The notes under the pieces: model-generated | Seen by the model: only the letters and a program-made list of their open reading frames with translations | Database searches by the model: none | Told to the model about the DNA's origin: nothing | Translations under genes and position numbers: made by a program | Source of the DNA: Candidatus Aminicenantota bacterium | GTDB taxonomy: Bacteria > Acidobacteriota > Aminicenantia > Aminicenantales > UBA8522 | Direction: 5' to 3' | DNA length: 64,000 bases | Assembly: GCA_017886205.1 (NCBI GenBank) | Contig: JAFNEO010000011.1 | Span: forward strand, 1 to 64,000 | In this document: positions 44,188 through 53,655 of the stretch, piece by piece | Position numbering within the stretch: position 1 is the stretch's first letter | Layout of the letters: each line of letters starts with the position of its first letter

Positions 44188-44527
44188 GCAGGGATTTTGG
44201 CAACTTTTTTTACTCCGGCAATGGTTGTTCTTTATCATGTTCTTAGACTGCATCTCCCACTTTATTATACGTCCCGATCCCGGCGAGGGTTTCTTCAGTG
44301 GCGCGGGAAGTGGGCTGAATTGAATAAGATAGGGAACGTCGCTTGTTGTCCGGCCACGACTCGATACCATCGGACTGTCCTTCCGGCTCGATCGATACTC
44401 CTGCAGAGATATCATCTGCCTACCCTGAAGGCTGCAATTTTCGTACCAAGGCCTGGAATCCCAAGCCATTTGATATTCCCCCTGCGGCGACTTGGAGGCG
44501 GCGGCCGAGCGTCTCTTCGAAGACGGC
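44188..44527. other. Intergenic stretch of 340 bases
   Basis: This stretch between the two divergent promoters holds no convincing gene. Frames crossing it overlap the kinase start or carry no ribosome site. I saw no strong repeat or hairpin. Confidence 0.4.
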
Positions 44528-44557
44528 TTGACGTCCGGACGCTAAACTCTGTAGCAT
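44528..44557 (+). promoter_or_regulatory. Candidate promoter of the alpha/beta hydrolase gene
   Basis: TTGACG (44528-44533), an 18-base spacer and TAGCAT (44552-44557), followed by GGGAGG and the TTG start at 44579. Confidence 0.35.
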
Positions 44558-44578
44558 GATGCCTTGCGGGAGGCCCTC

Positions 44579-45940
44579 TTGATATTCAAACACCTGGGCG
44601 TTTTTGCGCTTTTTTGTTTGCTAACGCTGCCCTTGTTGAGCCTTCAACAGGCGAACATGGTGCCCGAGGATGACCTGATCGTCAAGGCGCGGGCTTTCCT
44701 CGATGCCCTGAGCCGTGGAGATTTTGAGGCCGCGGTTAAGGACTTTGACGCAACCATGATGGACGTTTCCGGCCCGGACAAGCTGGCCGAGTTCTGGAAG
44801 CAGGTTCCGGAGAGGCTGGGCGCTTTCCAGCGGCAGACGGTTGCGCGCCGGGACCAGCTTGGCGACTATGAGGTCGCGCTGGTCAGCTGCGAGTTCGAGA
44901 AGGTCACACTCGATGCCCGCGTCATCTTCGATAAGGAGAAGAAGATCGCCGGCTTCCAGTTCGTCCCGTCACTGCCGCCGGCTAAGTACGAACCCCCGCC
45001 CTACACCGACCCGGCCAAGTTCGAAGAGCGCGAGGTCACGGTCGGGAATGACCCTTGGACGCTCCCCGCGACGCTGGCCGTCCCCAAAGGGGAGGGGCCT
45101 TTCCCGGCGCTCGTGCTCGTCCACGGTTCCGGGCCCAACGACCGGGATGAAACCATCGGGCCGAACAAGCCGTTCCAGGACCTCGCCTGGGGGTTGGGTT
45201 CGCGCGGGATCGCCGTTCTCCGCTATGAAAAGCGCACCCGTATCTATGGGCCCAAGCTCATAGCCGACCCGAAGTTTGCCGCCCTGACCGTCAAGGAAGA
45301 GACGATCGATGATGCTCTCGAAGCCGTCCGCCTCCTGAGGAGCACGGAACGGATCGACCGGAAAAGGATATTCGTCCTGGGCCACAGCCTCGGAGGGATG
45401 CTCGTCCCCCGGATCGCCCTGTCCGGGAAGGACCTCGATATTGCGGGGTTCATCATAATGGCCGGGTTGACCAACCCCGTCCCCGAGACCTACCTTCGGC
45501 AGATGACCTACCTTCTAGGCCTCGACGGAGAAACGTCGGCCGAAGACAGGAAGCAGTTGGATGAGATCAAGAACGATGTCGCCCGGATAAACACACTTCA
45601 TGATTCTGACGCCGGGATGAGCGAAAGAATTCTCAATGCCTCGCCGGCATACTGGCTGGACCTGCGGGGATATTTTCCGCCGGATGTCGCCTTCAAAACC
45701 GACAAGCCGATGCTCATCCTCCAAGGAAGTAGGGATTACCAGGTGACGATAGAGGACTTCGAAAACTGGAAAAAAACGCTAGGCGGCCGCGCCGATGTGG
45801 AATTCAAGCTCTATCCAAAGCTCAACCATCTGTTTGCCGAAGGCCAGGGGCTGCCGACGCCGAACGAGTACTCACTAGTCCACGGCAGCGTCGCGGAATA
45901 CGTCGTCTCCGACATCGCCGCTTTTATCAGCAAGCACTAA
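44579..45940 (+). CDS. Exported alpha/beta hydrolase with N-terminal DUF3887 domain
   Basis: About 453 residues. A hydrophobic leader is followed by a DUF3887-like domain (to about residue 115) and an alpha/beta hydrolase of the esterase/dipeptidyl-peptidase type: LVHGSGPNDRDE as oxyanion region, the nucleophile elbow GHSLGG, and the final histidine in KLNHLFAEG. The start is probably TTG 44579, five bases after GGGAGG; the other TTG at 44564 lacks a site. Likely an exported esterase or peptidase. The GH38-like gene follows after 37 bases. Confidence 0.82.
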   Translation: MIFKHLGVFALFCLLTLPLLSLQQANMVPEDDLIVKARAFLDALSRGDFEAAVKDFDATMMDVSGPDKLAEFWKQVPERLGAFQRQTVARRDQLGDYEVALVSCEFEKVTLDARVIFDKEKKIAGFQFVPSLPPAKYEPPPYTDPAKFEEREVTVGNDPWTLPATLAVPKGEGPFPALVLVHGSGPNDRDETIGPNKPFQDLAWGLGSRGIAVLRYEKRTRIYGPKLIADPKFAALTVKEETIDDALEAVRLLRSTERIDRKRIFVLGHSLGGMLVPRIALSGKDLDIAGFIIMAGLTNPVPETYLRQMTYLLGLDGETSAEDRKQLDEIKNDVARINTLHDSDAGMSERILNASPAYWLDLRGYFPPDVAFKTDKPMLILQGSRDYQVTIEDFENWKKTLGGRADVEFKLYPKLNHLFAEGQGLPTPNEYSLVHGSVAEYVVSDIAAFISKH

Positions 45941-45977
45941 CCACTCCAGTGGACAGTGACTTCTACGGAGGTTTGAT

Positions 45978-48587
45978 ATGCCGACGATCATGACACGAAG
46001 AGGCTTCTTGCGGACAGGGCTTGCGGGCTGCGCGGGGACCCTGTTGACTTGGCCTTCGATAGTCCGGAGCGCGGCAGCGGCAGAAGAGACTGCCGGCCTC
46101 TGCCTCACCATCTGCAATCACTGGAGCTACATCGGGATTGGCTGGCAGCTGGGGATCGAATCCTGTGTGCTCTCTGTGACCGACGCGATGGAGATGGCCG
46201 ACCGGCCGCCCTTCGCCAAAACCTGCATCAATCTCGACGCCCGGGCCTACGAGTTCATGGCCGAAAAATTCCCCGAGGTCACGGAACGGCTGAAAAATTA
46301 CCTGGCCGCGGGTAAGGTCGAACTGATCGGCGGGACCTACGGCCAGCCGATGGGCACCACGATCAGCGGCGAGTCGAATATCCGGCAGATAATCGTCGGC
46401 CGGGAAGTCATCCGGAAGACGCTCGGCTATTCGCTGGTCACGTTTCTGGAAGAAGAGGAGTTCACCCATCCGCAAATACCGCAGCTCGTCAGGCTGGCTG
46501 GCTTCCGGTACGCCAGCCTGGCCCAACTGGACACCTGGGGGAGGGCGGGCTGCCCGCGGCTGGATGTTAACGCCCTTTTGTGGAAAGGCCTGGATGGGAC
46601 CGAGGTCCCTTGCGTCCCCAAGAACGCATTGTTCGGTTATTCGCCCGACCTGAAAAAGCTCACGGAAAGCGCCGAGTTCCAGAAACTCTCGGCACTCGGC
46701 AAGCCGCTGATTTTCGCTTGGGAGGAGTTCGGCTGGGAATCCCCCGAGAAGCCGGCTTACCTCACTTCGCCGGCCAAGTATCAGACACTTGAGAACGTAG
46801 AGTTCGTAACACTCCGGGAGTATCTCGATAAATACGGTTCGCAGGCGAAGGAGAGCCTGTACCTGCCGATGGATGCCTGGAACAAATCACTGACCTGGGG
46901 GTTGGGCGGCGATCAGGTTCGCATCCTCGACCGTAAAGTCGATGGTCTGCTCCTGGCGGCGGAGTTGTTCGATGGCATCGCCGCGGCGCATGGCGGCTCG
47001 TCGCAGGTAGATACTCTGGAAAAGGCGTGGCGGGACCTGCTGGCGTCGCAGAGTCACGATGTCGGCCTGTGCGAGTATTCCCGTTGGCAGGGCGACCGGA
47101 TGGCGCCCTTCGACCGGATCGAGGACCTCCACAATTTCACCTGGGGTGCCATCGGTTACAACCACCTGGACGCTGCCCAGCGCCACGGTCAGGTTGCCCT
47201 CGACGCCGCGTTACGGTCTTTGAGCGGACGCGTGAACAGCGGCCCGAACAAACATGGAGAGCTGGCCGCGATAGTGTTCAACCCGCACGTTTGGCCGCGG
47301 ACCGACCTCGCCATGACCGGCCGAATCTGCCCGGTGCGGCCACAGAGCCGGGAGGTCACAGTCAAAGACCGGACGGGGCAGGTCGTCCCCTCACAGATAG
47401 TTAAACAGGACAACGGCGCTGACGGTAGCCTTGTCATGGCCGAAGTAGCCTTCCTTACCCGGGAGGTGCCGCCGGCCGGATACGACACCTACTACCTTCA
47501 CTTCGCGGCCCTGCCCACCGCTGCAACGGGCACCGATCTTCGGGTGGATCGGTCGGCATTGACGATGGAGAACGAATTCGTGCGGGTCCGCCTGGACCCG
47601 GTCACGGGCGGGTTGGTCAGCCTCGTGGATAAGTCCTCAGGGCAGGAGTCGCTCGACTCTGCTCCGGGAGCGTTCCCGCAGTTCACCGGGCGGCCCAACC
47701 CGAACCTCTCGACGAGGCCCAACCCGCCGGCTTTCTATGACAGTACGAAATCCAAAGCCGACATCGACTGGATTGCCGCAGGACCGCTCTGGGCCACGCT
47801 CCGCGCCCAGCACGCCTGGCCGTATCTCAAGTTCGAGACGCGCGTGAGCCTCGCCGCCGGGTCGCCCTACGTCGAGGCCGTAAGCCGTGTGCTGGCGCAG
47901 GTGCCGCCGCACTCCGACGTTTCACCCGCTGATATCAAGGAGGGCTACTGGGTCTCCTTTGTCCCCGCCTTTCCCGTGACCAAGGTACTGCGCGATTTCC
48001 CGTTCGGCGTGGAGGAGACGAACCAGCCCGTGTTCCATGCCCTGACGTTTGTGGATTTGGTCGGACAGGGCAGGGGGCTCCTCGTACTGCATGCCGGCAC
48101 GCAATACTTCCGACGGGATGCTGCCGGTGCGGTGTCGAACTTGGTGATGCGGGAATGGGAGTCGCACTTTACGAAGGAATACGGCTGGCCGATCTACGCC
48201 GAGTACCGCCATGCGCTCCTTCCCCATGGCGGGAAGCTGAGCAATGCCGATCGGCTTAGGGCAGCAGCAGAATTCGCCCGTCCACTGGCCTGCATGTTGC
48301 AGGAGCCTCGCGGAGGCGATCTCCCCCTGTCCCAAGGCTTCTTGAGCGTATCGTCCCCGAGCGTCCAGCTCTCGGCGTTCCGGAGAAAGCGCGACGGCGG
48401 CTACGAGCTGCGCGTTGTGGAGACCGAAGGCGGCCGCGCCGAGGCGACCGTTGCGGTCCGGCTCCCCTTAGGAAAGGCTATGGAGACGGACCTTATCGGC
48501 AACCGGCTAGGGGACGCCGTGTTCCGGAACGGCCAATTGGCGGTTTCTCTCGAGCCGTGGAAGATCCGCACCTTTCACCTCGAGTAG
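45978..48587 (+). CDS. Tat-exported GH38/57-like enzyme, divergent active site
   Basis: An 869-residue protein with a Tat leader (TRRGFLRTGLAGCAG). The N-terminal region resembles the alpha-mannosidase barrel: YEFMAEKFPEVTERLK, AGKVELIGGTYGQPM, and a block EFTHPQIPQLVRLAGFRY like the segment after the nucleophile in GH38. The usual zinc motif HxD near the start is absent (ICNHWSYIGIGW), and the nucleophile region reads LEEEEFTHP. A large beta-sandwich region ends the protein, as in GH38. GGAGG precedes the start. Mannosidase activity is not assured. Confidence 0.7.
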   Translation: MPTIMTRRGFLRTGLAGCAGTLLTWPSIVRSAAAAEETAGLCLTICNHWSYIGIGWQLGIESCVLSVTDAMEMADRPPFAKTCINLDARAYEFMAEKFPEVTERLKNYLAAGKVELIGGTYGQPMGTTISGESNIRQIIVGREVIRKTLGYSLVTFLEEEEFTHPQIPQLVRLAGFRYASLAQLDTWGRAGCPRLDVNALLWKGLDGTEVPCVPKNALFGYSPDLKKLTESAEFQKLSALGKPLIFAWEEFGWESPEKPAYLTSPAKYQTLENVEFVTLREYLDKYGSQAKESLYLPMDAWNKSLTWGLGGDQVRILDRKVDGLLLAAELFDGIAAAHGGSSQVDTLEKAWRDLLASQSHDVGLCEYSRWQGDRMAPFDRIEDLHNFTWGAIGYNHLDAAQRHGQVALDAALRSLSGRVNSGPNKHGELAAIVFNPHVWPRTDLAMTGRICPVRPQSREVTVKDRTGQVVPSQIVKQDNGADGSLVMAEVAFLTREVPPAGYDTYYLHFAALPTAATGTDLRVDRSALTMENEFVRVRLDPVTGGLVSLVDKSSGQESLDSAPGAFPQFTGRPNPNLSTRPNPPAFYDSTKSKADIDWIAAGPLWATLRAQHAWPYLKFETRVSLAAGSPYVEAVSRVLAQVPPHSDVSPADIKEGYWVSFVPAFPVTKVLRDFPFGVEETNQPVFHALTFVDLVGQGRGLLVLHAGTQYFRRDAAGAVSNLVMREWESHFTKEYGWPIYAEYRHALLPHGGKLSNADRLRAAAEFARPLACMLQEPRGGDLPLSQGFLSVSSPSVQLSAFRRKRDGGYELRVVETEGGRAEATVAVRLPLGKAMETDLIGNRLGDAVFRNGQLAVSLEPWKIRTFHLE

Positions 48588-48627
48588 GCCCACCCCACCG
48601 ACGGGGAGGTATCCCGACCGGCTGCGC

Positions 48628-48656
48628 TTGAATTATTTCCGATGGGTTTATATACT
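48628..48656 (+). promoter_or_regulatory. Promoter of the GH29/propeller fusion gene
   Basis: TTGAAT (48628-48633), a 17-base spacer and TATACT (48651-48656), about 50 bases before the ATG at 48706. Confidence 0.5.
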
Positions 48657-48705
48657 TTGGGCATCACCCGTGATTCCCCAAGTGTATTTCGGGAGGCGCA
48701 CCATC

Positions 48706-51375
48706 ATGAAGCCAAGCCATCTTATTCGAACCTTATCTGTTATCTCGGCACTTTCGATCTGTGCCGGAGGGTTTGCCACTCAATCCGTTGAAAAAAGAGT
48801 CGCTGCGGCCGTCAAGAAGGTGGACGAGGTCGCGGCCCGCGGACCGTTTAAGCCCGCCTGGGAGTCGCTCGAACGCGCCCAGGTTCCGGATTGGTACCTC
48901 GATGCCAAGTTCGGAGTCTTTATCCACTGGGGAGTCTATTCGGTGCCCGCGTTCGGGAGCGAATGGTATCCGCGCCAGATGTATAAGAAAGACACGGCCG
49001 AGTTCCAGCATCATGTCGCGACATACGGACCGCAATCCAAGTTCGGCTACAAGGATTTCATCCCTCGCTTTACCGCCGACAGGTTCGATGCCAAGCGATG
49101 GGCCGAGTTATTCAGGAAAGCCGGTGCCCGCTACGTCGTGCCCGTGGCCGAGCACCATGATGGCTTCCCGATGTACGATTCGAGCTTCACCGACTGGTCC
49201 GCGGCTAAGATGGGGCCGAAACGCGATATCGTCGGCGAGCTGGCCGCCGCCGTACGGGCGGAGGGGCTCCATTTTGGCGCCTCCACTCATCGCGCCGAGC
49301 ACTGGTGGTTCTTCGACCAGGGGATGCTCTTCGACTCGGACGTGAAGGGTCCCAGGAATCTCGGCCTTTATGGCCCGGCGCGCAGCCGGGAACTGGCGGA
49401 GGTGCAGAAGGAGCCTCCCGACAAAGCCTTCATTGACGACTGGCTGGCCCGGACCGCGGAAATCGTCGATAAGTATCGGCCGGAGCTTCTTTGGTTCGAC
49501 TGGTGGATCGAGCAACCGGTCTTCCAGTCCTACCTGCAAAAATTCGCAGCCTTTTATTACAACCGTGGCGCCGAGTGGGGGAGGGATGTCGCCATCAATT
49601 ACAAGAATGAGGCTTTTCCAGCCAGGGCGGCCGTCCTTGACCTCGAACGCGGTCAGTTGGCGTCCATCCGGTCGTTATTCTGGCAGACGGATACCGCCAT
49701 ATCCAAGAACTCCTGGGGCTATGTACAGCCCCAGGACTATAAAACGGTCGACTCCATCGTGGATGACCTCGTCGATATCGTCAGCAAGAACGGCTGCCTG
49801 CTACTGAACATCGGACCCAGGCCCGACGGAACCATCCCGGAAGATGAGGAGAGGATCCTTCTCGATGTTGGCCGCTGGTTCGAGGTTAACGGAGAGGCGA
49901 TCTACGGGACTCGGCCGTGGAGGGTTTTCGGCGAAGGACCGACACAGGTCTCAGAGGGAATGTTCACCGACACCAAGAGGGCGGTATTTACCGGGGACGA
50001 CTTCCGCTTCACAACCAAGGACGGGGCTCTTTATGCCATCGTTCTGGCCTGGCCGGAAAACAGAAAGCTCGTGGTTAAATCGTTGGCCAAAGGTGCGGCT
50101 ATCGTGGGGAGCATCAGGCTGCTCGGCCACGACGGAAAGCTCGACTGGAAGCAAACCGCACGCGGGCTGGAGGTCAGGCTTCCGGAAGAGAGGCCCTGTG
50201 AGCATGCCTTCGTCCTGAAGATCACGGATTCGGACTTTATCTGGCCGTCCGCTCCTCCCGCCGACTGTCCAATCGCGCCGTCGACCGACATCACAGGGAT
50301 CGCCTTTACCGGACGCCATGCCGAATATACGGGCGCCGACACCTGGTACCCGTCATGGGCATCGGATGGGAAGTTGTATTCACCCTTCACGGACGGGACG
50401 GTCGGCCCGATCAGCGTCTCTTCGGGCGGCAAGGAGGCGGCCACGGGGCATGCCGTTATCGAGGGCGACGACCCTCTGGGCCTCAAGGTCACACCGATCG
50501 GGACCTGGCCGGGCTCGCCCGAGCCTTATGAAGGCCGTTACCCCTGCGGAAGCTTAGTCCACAACGGAATCTGGTATTACGGTACCTATGCCCTCAAGAA
50601 TGCGGGCTACGGCCTCAACTGGCCGATCCTCGGCCCCTGCCCCGGCTTCTATGTATCCAAGGACTTCGGGAAGACCTGGACCAACCCTGCCCTGAGCTGT
50701 GCGCTCGGCAAGACTCTTTTCCCGGAACCGAAAAAGCTGGGCGGTCCGGTGAAGATTGGCGCCCCGCATTTCGTGGATTTCGGAAAGAACATGGAGCATT
50801 CTCCGGACGGGAAAGCTTATCTTGTCGGCCATGGGGCCGTCGATCCGGACATGGAAGACCGCGTGGCCAACCTGAGTTGGATCACGGGCGACCAAGTCTA
50901 CGTGTGTCGCGTCAAACCCTCGCCCGAGACGATCAACGATGTGACCCAGTACGAGTTCTTCGGCGGTCACGATGAAAAAGGGAAGGCCGTCTGGACCAGT
51001 GATTTTTCCGGGATCAAACCTCTCCTCGAGTGGGATAACAACATGGGCTGCGTCACAATCACTTACAACGCTCCACTGAAGAGATACCTGATGTGCGTCA
51101 CCGACGGAACGAACACGGTCTGGAAATTCAACACCTCCATTTTAGAGGCAGATGAGATCACCGGGCCCTGGCGGCTGGTGGCGTACCTGAAAGACTTTGG
51201 CGAGCAGGCCTATTTCGTCAACTTTCCCTCGAAGTTTATCGGCGGCGACGGCCGGACGCTCTGGCTCTGCTATGCCGCCAACTTCACCAACGGCTGGCTG
51301 GGCACCAACCTCAAGTCCGACCCGCCCGGAAGCCGCTACGCCATGTGCCTCCAGGAAGTCCGCCTGCTGAGATAA
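48706..51375 (+). CDS. Exported fucosidase-like GH29 fused to a beta-propeller-like domain
   Basis: An 889-residue protein: signal peptide to about residue 24, then GH29 with WYLDAKFGVFIHWGVYSVP, EHHDGF (149-154) and nucleophile Asp265 in LLWFDWW. A beta-sandwich runs to about residue 510. From about 525 to the end is a second domain of repeated beta motifs (PGFYVSKDFGKTWTNPALS and others) like GH43-type or DUF4185 propellers. The start at 48706 has GGGAGG in front; the frame from 48628 starts inside the promoter. Fucose release plus a second sugar-binding or cleaving site is likely. Confidence 0.85.
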   Translation: MKPSHLIRTLSVISALSICAGGFATQSVEKRVAAAVKKVDEVAARGPFKPAWESLERAQVPDWYLDAKFGVFIHWGVYSVPAFGSEWYPRQMYKKDTAEFQHHVATYGPQSKFGYKDFIPRFTADRFDAKRWAELFRKAGARYVVPVAEHHDGFPMYDSSFTDWSAAKMGPKRDIVGELAAAVRAEGLHFGASTHRAEHWWFFDQGMLFDSDVKGPRNLGLYGPARSRELAEVQKEPPDKAFIDDWLARTAEIVDKYRPELLWFDWWIEQPVFQSYLQKFAAFYYNRGAEWGRDVAINYKNEAFPARAAVLDLERGQLASIRSLFWQTDTAISKNSWGYVQPQDYKTVDSIVDDLVDIVSKNGCLLLNIGPRPDGTIPEDEERILLDVGRWFEVNGEAIYGTRPWRVFGEGPTQVSEGMFTDTKRAVFTGDDFRFTTKDGALYAIVLAWPENRKLVVKSLAKGAAIVGSIRLLGHDGKLDWKQTARGLEVRLPEERPCEHAFVLKITDSDFIWPSAPPADCPIAPSTDITGIAFTGRHAEYTGADTWYPSWASDGKLYSPFTDGTVGPISVSSGGKEAATGHAVIEGDDPLGLKVTPIGTWPGSPEPYEGRYPCGSLVHNGIWYYGTYALKNAGYGLNWPILGPCPGFYVSKDFGKTWTNPALSCALGKTLFPEPKKLGGPVKIGAPHFVDFGKNMEHSPDGKAYLVGHGAVDPDMEDRVANLSWITGDQVYVCRVKPSPETINDVTQYEFFGGHDEKGKAVWTSDFSGIKPLLEWDNNMGCVTITYNAPLKRYLMCVTDGTNTVWKFNTSILEADEITGPWRLVAYLKDFGEQAYFVNFPSKFIGGDGRTLWLCYAANFTNGWLGTNLKSDPPGSRYAMCLQEVRLLR

Positions 51376-51392
51376 GAATCGCGGGGATGGCT

Positions 51393-51827
51393 TCAGACGG
51401 TCGGATCGACGGGTTCGAGGAAAAGAAAACGATGGAAATCTGTGTCCCGGGTATAGATCCTCTTGATGCCGTGTTCTCGCATTAGGATCGCGGCCTGAGC
51501 GTCGTAGAGGAGATTGCCGCGCAGAAAGGTCGATTTCTTGACGACATCGGCCGCTACCTCTATATGCCTTGTGGAGGGAACCAGAAGGCCGAAGGAGGGT
51601 GAGGCGAGGATGGCCTCGATGAAACCCCAGGCCTGCGGGGCCGTCCAGGGATGATGAAAGACCCTGGGGTGAGTAATGACGCGGAGGAATTCGTATACAA
51701 TTCCCCACGTTGCATACCAGGGTGAGTCCAGCCGGCGCCACTCTTCGATCTTCTCGCGGCAGCGCGCGTGGAAGGGGGAATCCTTGTCCGCCGCATAGAC
51801 GAAGATATTGGTGTCAACGACGAACAC
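51393..51827 (-). CDS. PIN-domain toxin (VapC-like ribonuclease)
   Basis: A 144-residue protein with the PIN fold and all four acidic residues: Asp5 in VVDTN, Glu46 in YEFLR, Asp109 in YDAQAA and Asp128/Asp130 in TRDTDF. It would cut RNA in a Mg-dependent way. The start is GTG at 51827, the last base of the antitoxin TAG stop (TAGTG), with GGAGG upstream, so the two are translated together. The longer open frame above it lies inside the antitoxin in another frame. Confidence 0.87.
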   Translation of the reverse strand: MFVVDTNIFVYAADKDSPFHARCREKIEEWRRLDSPWYATWGIVYEFLRVITHPRVFHHPWTAPQAWGFIEAILASPSFGLLVPSTRHIEVAADVVKKSTFLRGNLLYDAQAAILMREHGIKRIYTRDTDFHRFLFLEPVDPTV

Positions 51828-52054
51828 TACCGCCCCTCCATAGCCTCGTAGAGTGCGTCCCGATCGGAGATCTCGATCAGGGGGCCTCCGCTCTTGAAGG
51901 TGGGCAACGGCGGGATCGGGCGCTGGATTTCCTTGGCTGTCAGGAGAAGCCGAAGGGCGGATTCCATCAACTCTGACATGGTACACCCGCGGCGAGCTGC
52001 CTCCTGCTTCAGGCGGGACATCACGGAATCGTCGATATTCAATGTCGTTTTCAT
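51827..52054 (-). CDS. Ribbon-helix-helix antitoxin (VapB/CopG type)
   Basis: A 75-residue protein with an N-terminal ribbon-helix-helix (MKTTLNIDDSVMSRLKQEAA) and a C-terminal tail likely to cap the toxin. The start is taken at 52054, because it matches the family's N-terminus and a promoter ends just before it; upstream in-frame ATGs at 52066 and 52090 fall inside the promoter. It probably represses its own operon through the inverted repeat at 52055-52079. Confidence 0.85.
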   Translation of the reverse strand: MKTTLNIDDSVMSRLKQEAARRGCTMSELMESALRLLLTAKEIQRPIPPLPTFKSGGPLIEISDRDALYEAMEGR

Positions 52055-52090
52055 CCATATAAGCATACAATAAATATGGCTATATGTCAA
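52055..52090 (-). promoter_or_regulatory. Promoter and operator of the toxin-antitoxin pair
   Basis: On the minus strand TTGACA (52090-52085), a 17-base spacer and TATGCT (52067-52062), ending seven bases before the ATG. CCATAT (52055-52060) and ATATGG (52074-52079) form an inverted repeat over the -10 box, a likely antitoxin operator. Confidence 0.55.
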
Positions 52091-52275
52091 GTTTTACTAT
52101 CTTGGTCGATATCGTCCTCATAAACAGGGATCCAGTCAATGACCGTGCCGCCATGTTCGAGATAATATTCGTTTCCGCATCCTGGCACCCTCCAATTTCG
52201 ACTTCACTTTGTTTAGACGAATTGGCCATAGCTCATTTCTCATTGTTGGAGGCGGGCAGGGAAGAATTCAATTCC

Positions 52276-53655
52276 TCAGAACGGGCCCCAGTGGATGGCC
52301 TGGGCGATGAGGACGGCGCCGCAGCCGATTATTATCCATATCAGGAGGAGCGGCAGCAGCCAGCGGACCCATTTCGACCAAGGGATCTGGAGAATTCCGA
52401 GCGCTGCCATGAAGTAGCCCTGGGTGGGTATGAACACGTTGGTCAGGCCGTTCCCCAACTGGTAAGCCAAAACGTTCGTCTGTCTTGTAATCCCGAGCAG
52501 GTCTCCGAGGGGGGCGAGGATCGGCATAGAGACGGCGGCCTGGCCGCTTCCCGACGGCACCAGGAAATGGAGCAGATTTTGGATGATGTATATCCCGATC
52601 GCGCTGATCGACGACGGCCAATGCCGGATGGTTGCCGCCAGGGCATGGGTCAGGGTATCCATAACCTGGGCATCCCGCAGGATGACCAGGATACTTCTGG
52701 CCAACCCCACGACGAGGCCCGCATAGGTCAATTCCGCTGCTCCCTTGATGAAGCTCTTGGCGGTCTCGTCCAGGGAGAGTTTCCCCACGGGCCCGGCGAC
52801 GACGGCCATGCCGAAGAACAGCCCGGAGAGCTCGCGAATCCCCCAGTGCCAGCGGAGGGCCCCGACGGCCAAAAGCACTAGCGCGAGAAGCGCAACCAGG
52901 AGGACGGCACTGTGCCGGCCCGTGAACTTCTCCTCATTCCCTGCGGCCTCCACCGGGGCGCGCTGCCGGTCGAGCTCATACATCAGGCTGATCTCGGGCC
53001 GGGCTTTTACCTTCGCCGCGTACCTGGCCAGGAACAAGATCGTCACGACGGTCATGATCGTCCAGAGGACCAGACGGAACTCCAGCCCGCTGAAGAGAGG
53101 AAGGCCGACGATCCCCTGGGCTACGCCGACCGTGAACGGGTTCATGAAGGCCGAGGCGAAACCGGCGTTGGCCCCGACCAAAGCGATGCCGCCGCCGATG
53201 AGCGAGTCGTATCCCAGTGATCTGGCAAGCAAAAGCAAAGCCGGCAGGAAAACCAGGGTCTCCTCCGCGATGCCGATGCTGCCTCCGCCGACGGCGAAGA
53301 CAAGGGTCAGGATAACAAGGAGAAGAGTCCTCTTTCCGCCCAGCCAGCGGACCAGAGAGTGGATGCCGGACTGGATGGCGCCCGTCCGGTTCAAGACGCC
53401 GAAAGCTCCACCGATGATGAAGATGTAGAAAACAATGTCCGCCACTTCCGCCAAGGCTCTGGGGAAAGCCATCAGGACACTCGGGAGGCCCGCCGGCCGG
53501 CCCTCGACAGGGCGATAGGAATTAGGGTCGATGAGTTCGCGTCCGTCCTGGATGACCCGGTTGTAGGAACCGGCGGGAATGAACCAGGTTCCGACAGCGG
53601 CGATGAGCATCAGGCTGAAGAGGAGGACGTAGGTGTGCGGGATCCTGGTCTTCAT
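52276..53655 (-). CDS. YfcC/DcuC-type carrier
   Basis: A 459-residue protein with about 11-12 helices, of the YfcC family (basic amino acid or C4-dicarboxylate carriers). Its start (MKTRIPHTYVLLFSLMLIAA) and the segment PSGSGQAAVSMPILAPL are typical. The ATG overlaps the TGA of the M20 peptidase gene. Its place after three peptidase genes argues for amino acid or peptide product transport; the substrate cannot be read from the sequence. Confidence 0.88.
   Translation of the reverse strand: MKTRIPHTYVLLFSLMLIAAVGTWFIPAGSYNRVIQDGRELIDPNSYRPVEGRPAGLPSVLMAFPRALAEVADIVFYIFIIGGAFGVLNRTGAIQSGIHSLVRWLGGKRTLLLVILTLVFAVGGGSIGIAEETLVFLPALLLLARSLGYDSLIGGGIALVGANAGFASAFMNPFTVGVAQGIVGLPLFSGLEFRLVLWTIMTVVTILFLARYAAKVKARPEISLMYELDRQRAPVEAAGNEEKFTGRHSAVLLVALLALVLLAVGALRWHWGIRELSGLFFGMAVVAGPVGKLSLDETAKSFIKGAAELTYAGLVVGLARSILVILRDAQVMDTLTHALAATIRHWPSSISAIGIYIIQNLLHFLVPSGSGQAAVSMPILAPLGDLLGITRQTNVLAYQLGNGLTNVFIPTQGYFMAALGILQIPWSKWVRWLLPLLLIWIIIGCGAVLIAQAIHWGPF

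Noticed and set aside
44071-44559. A 162-codon plus-strand frame between the kinase and the alpha/beta hydrolase
   Set aside because: It begins antisense inside the kinase start, contains both promoters and has no coding-like composition.
52084-52881. A 265-codon plus-strand frame
   Set aside because: It is antisense to the YfcC-type carrier for most of its length and starts inside the toxin-antitoxin promoter region.
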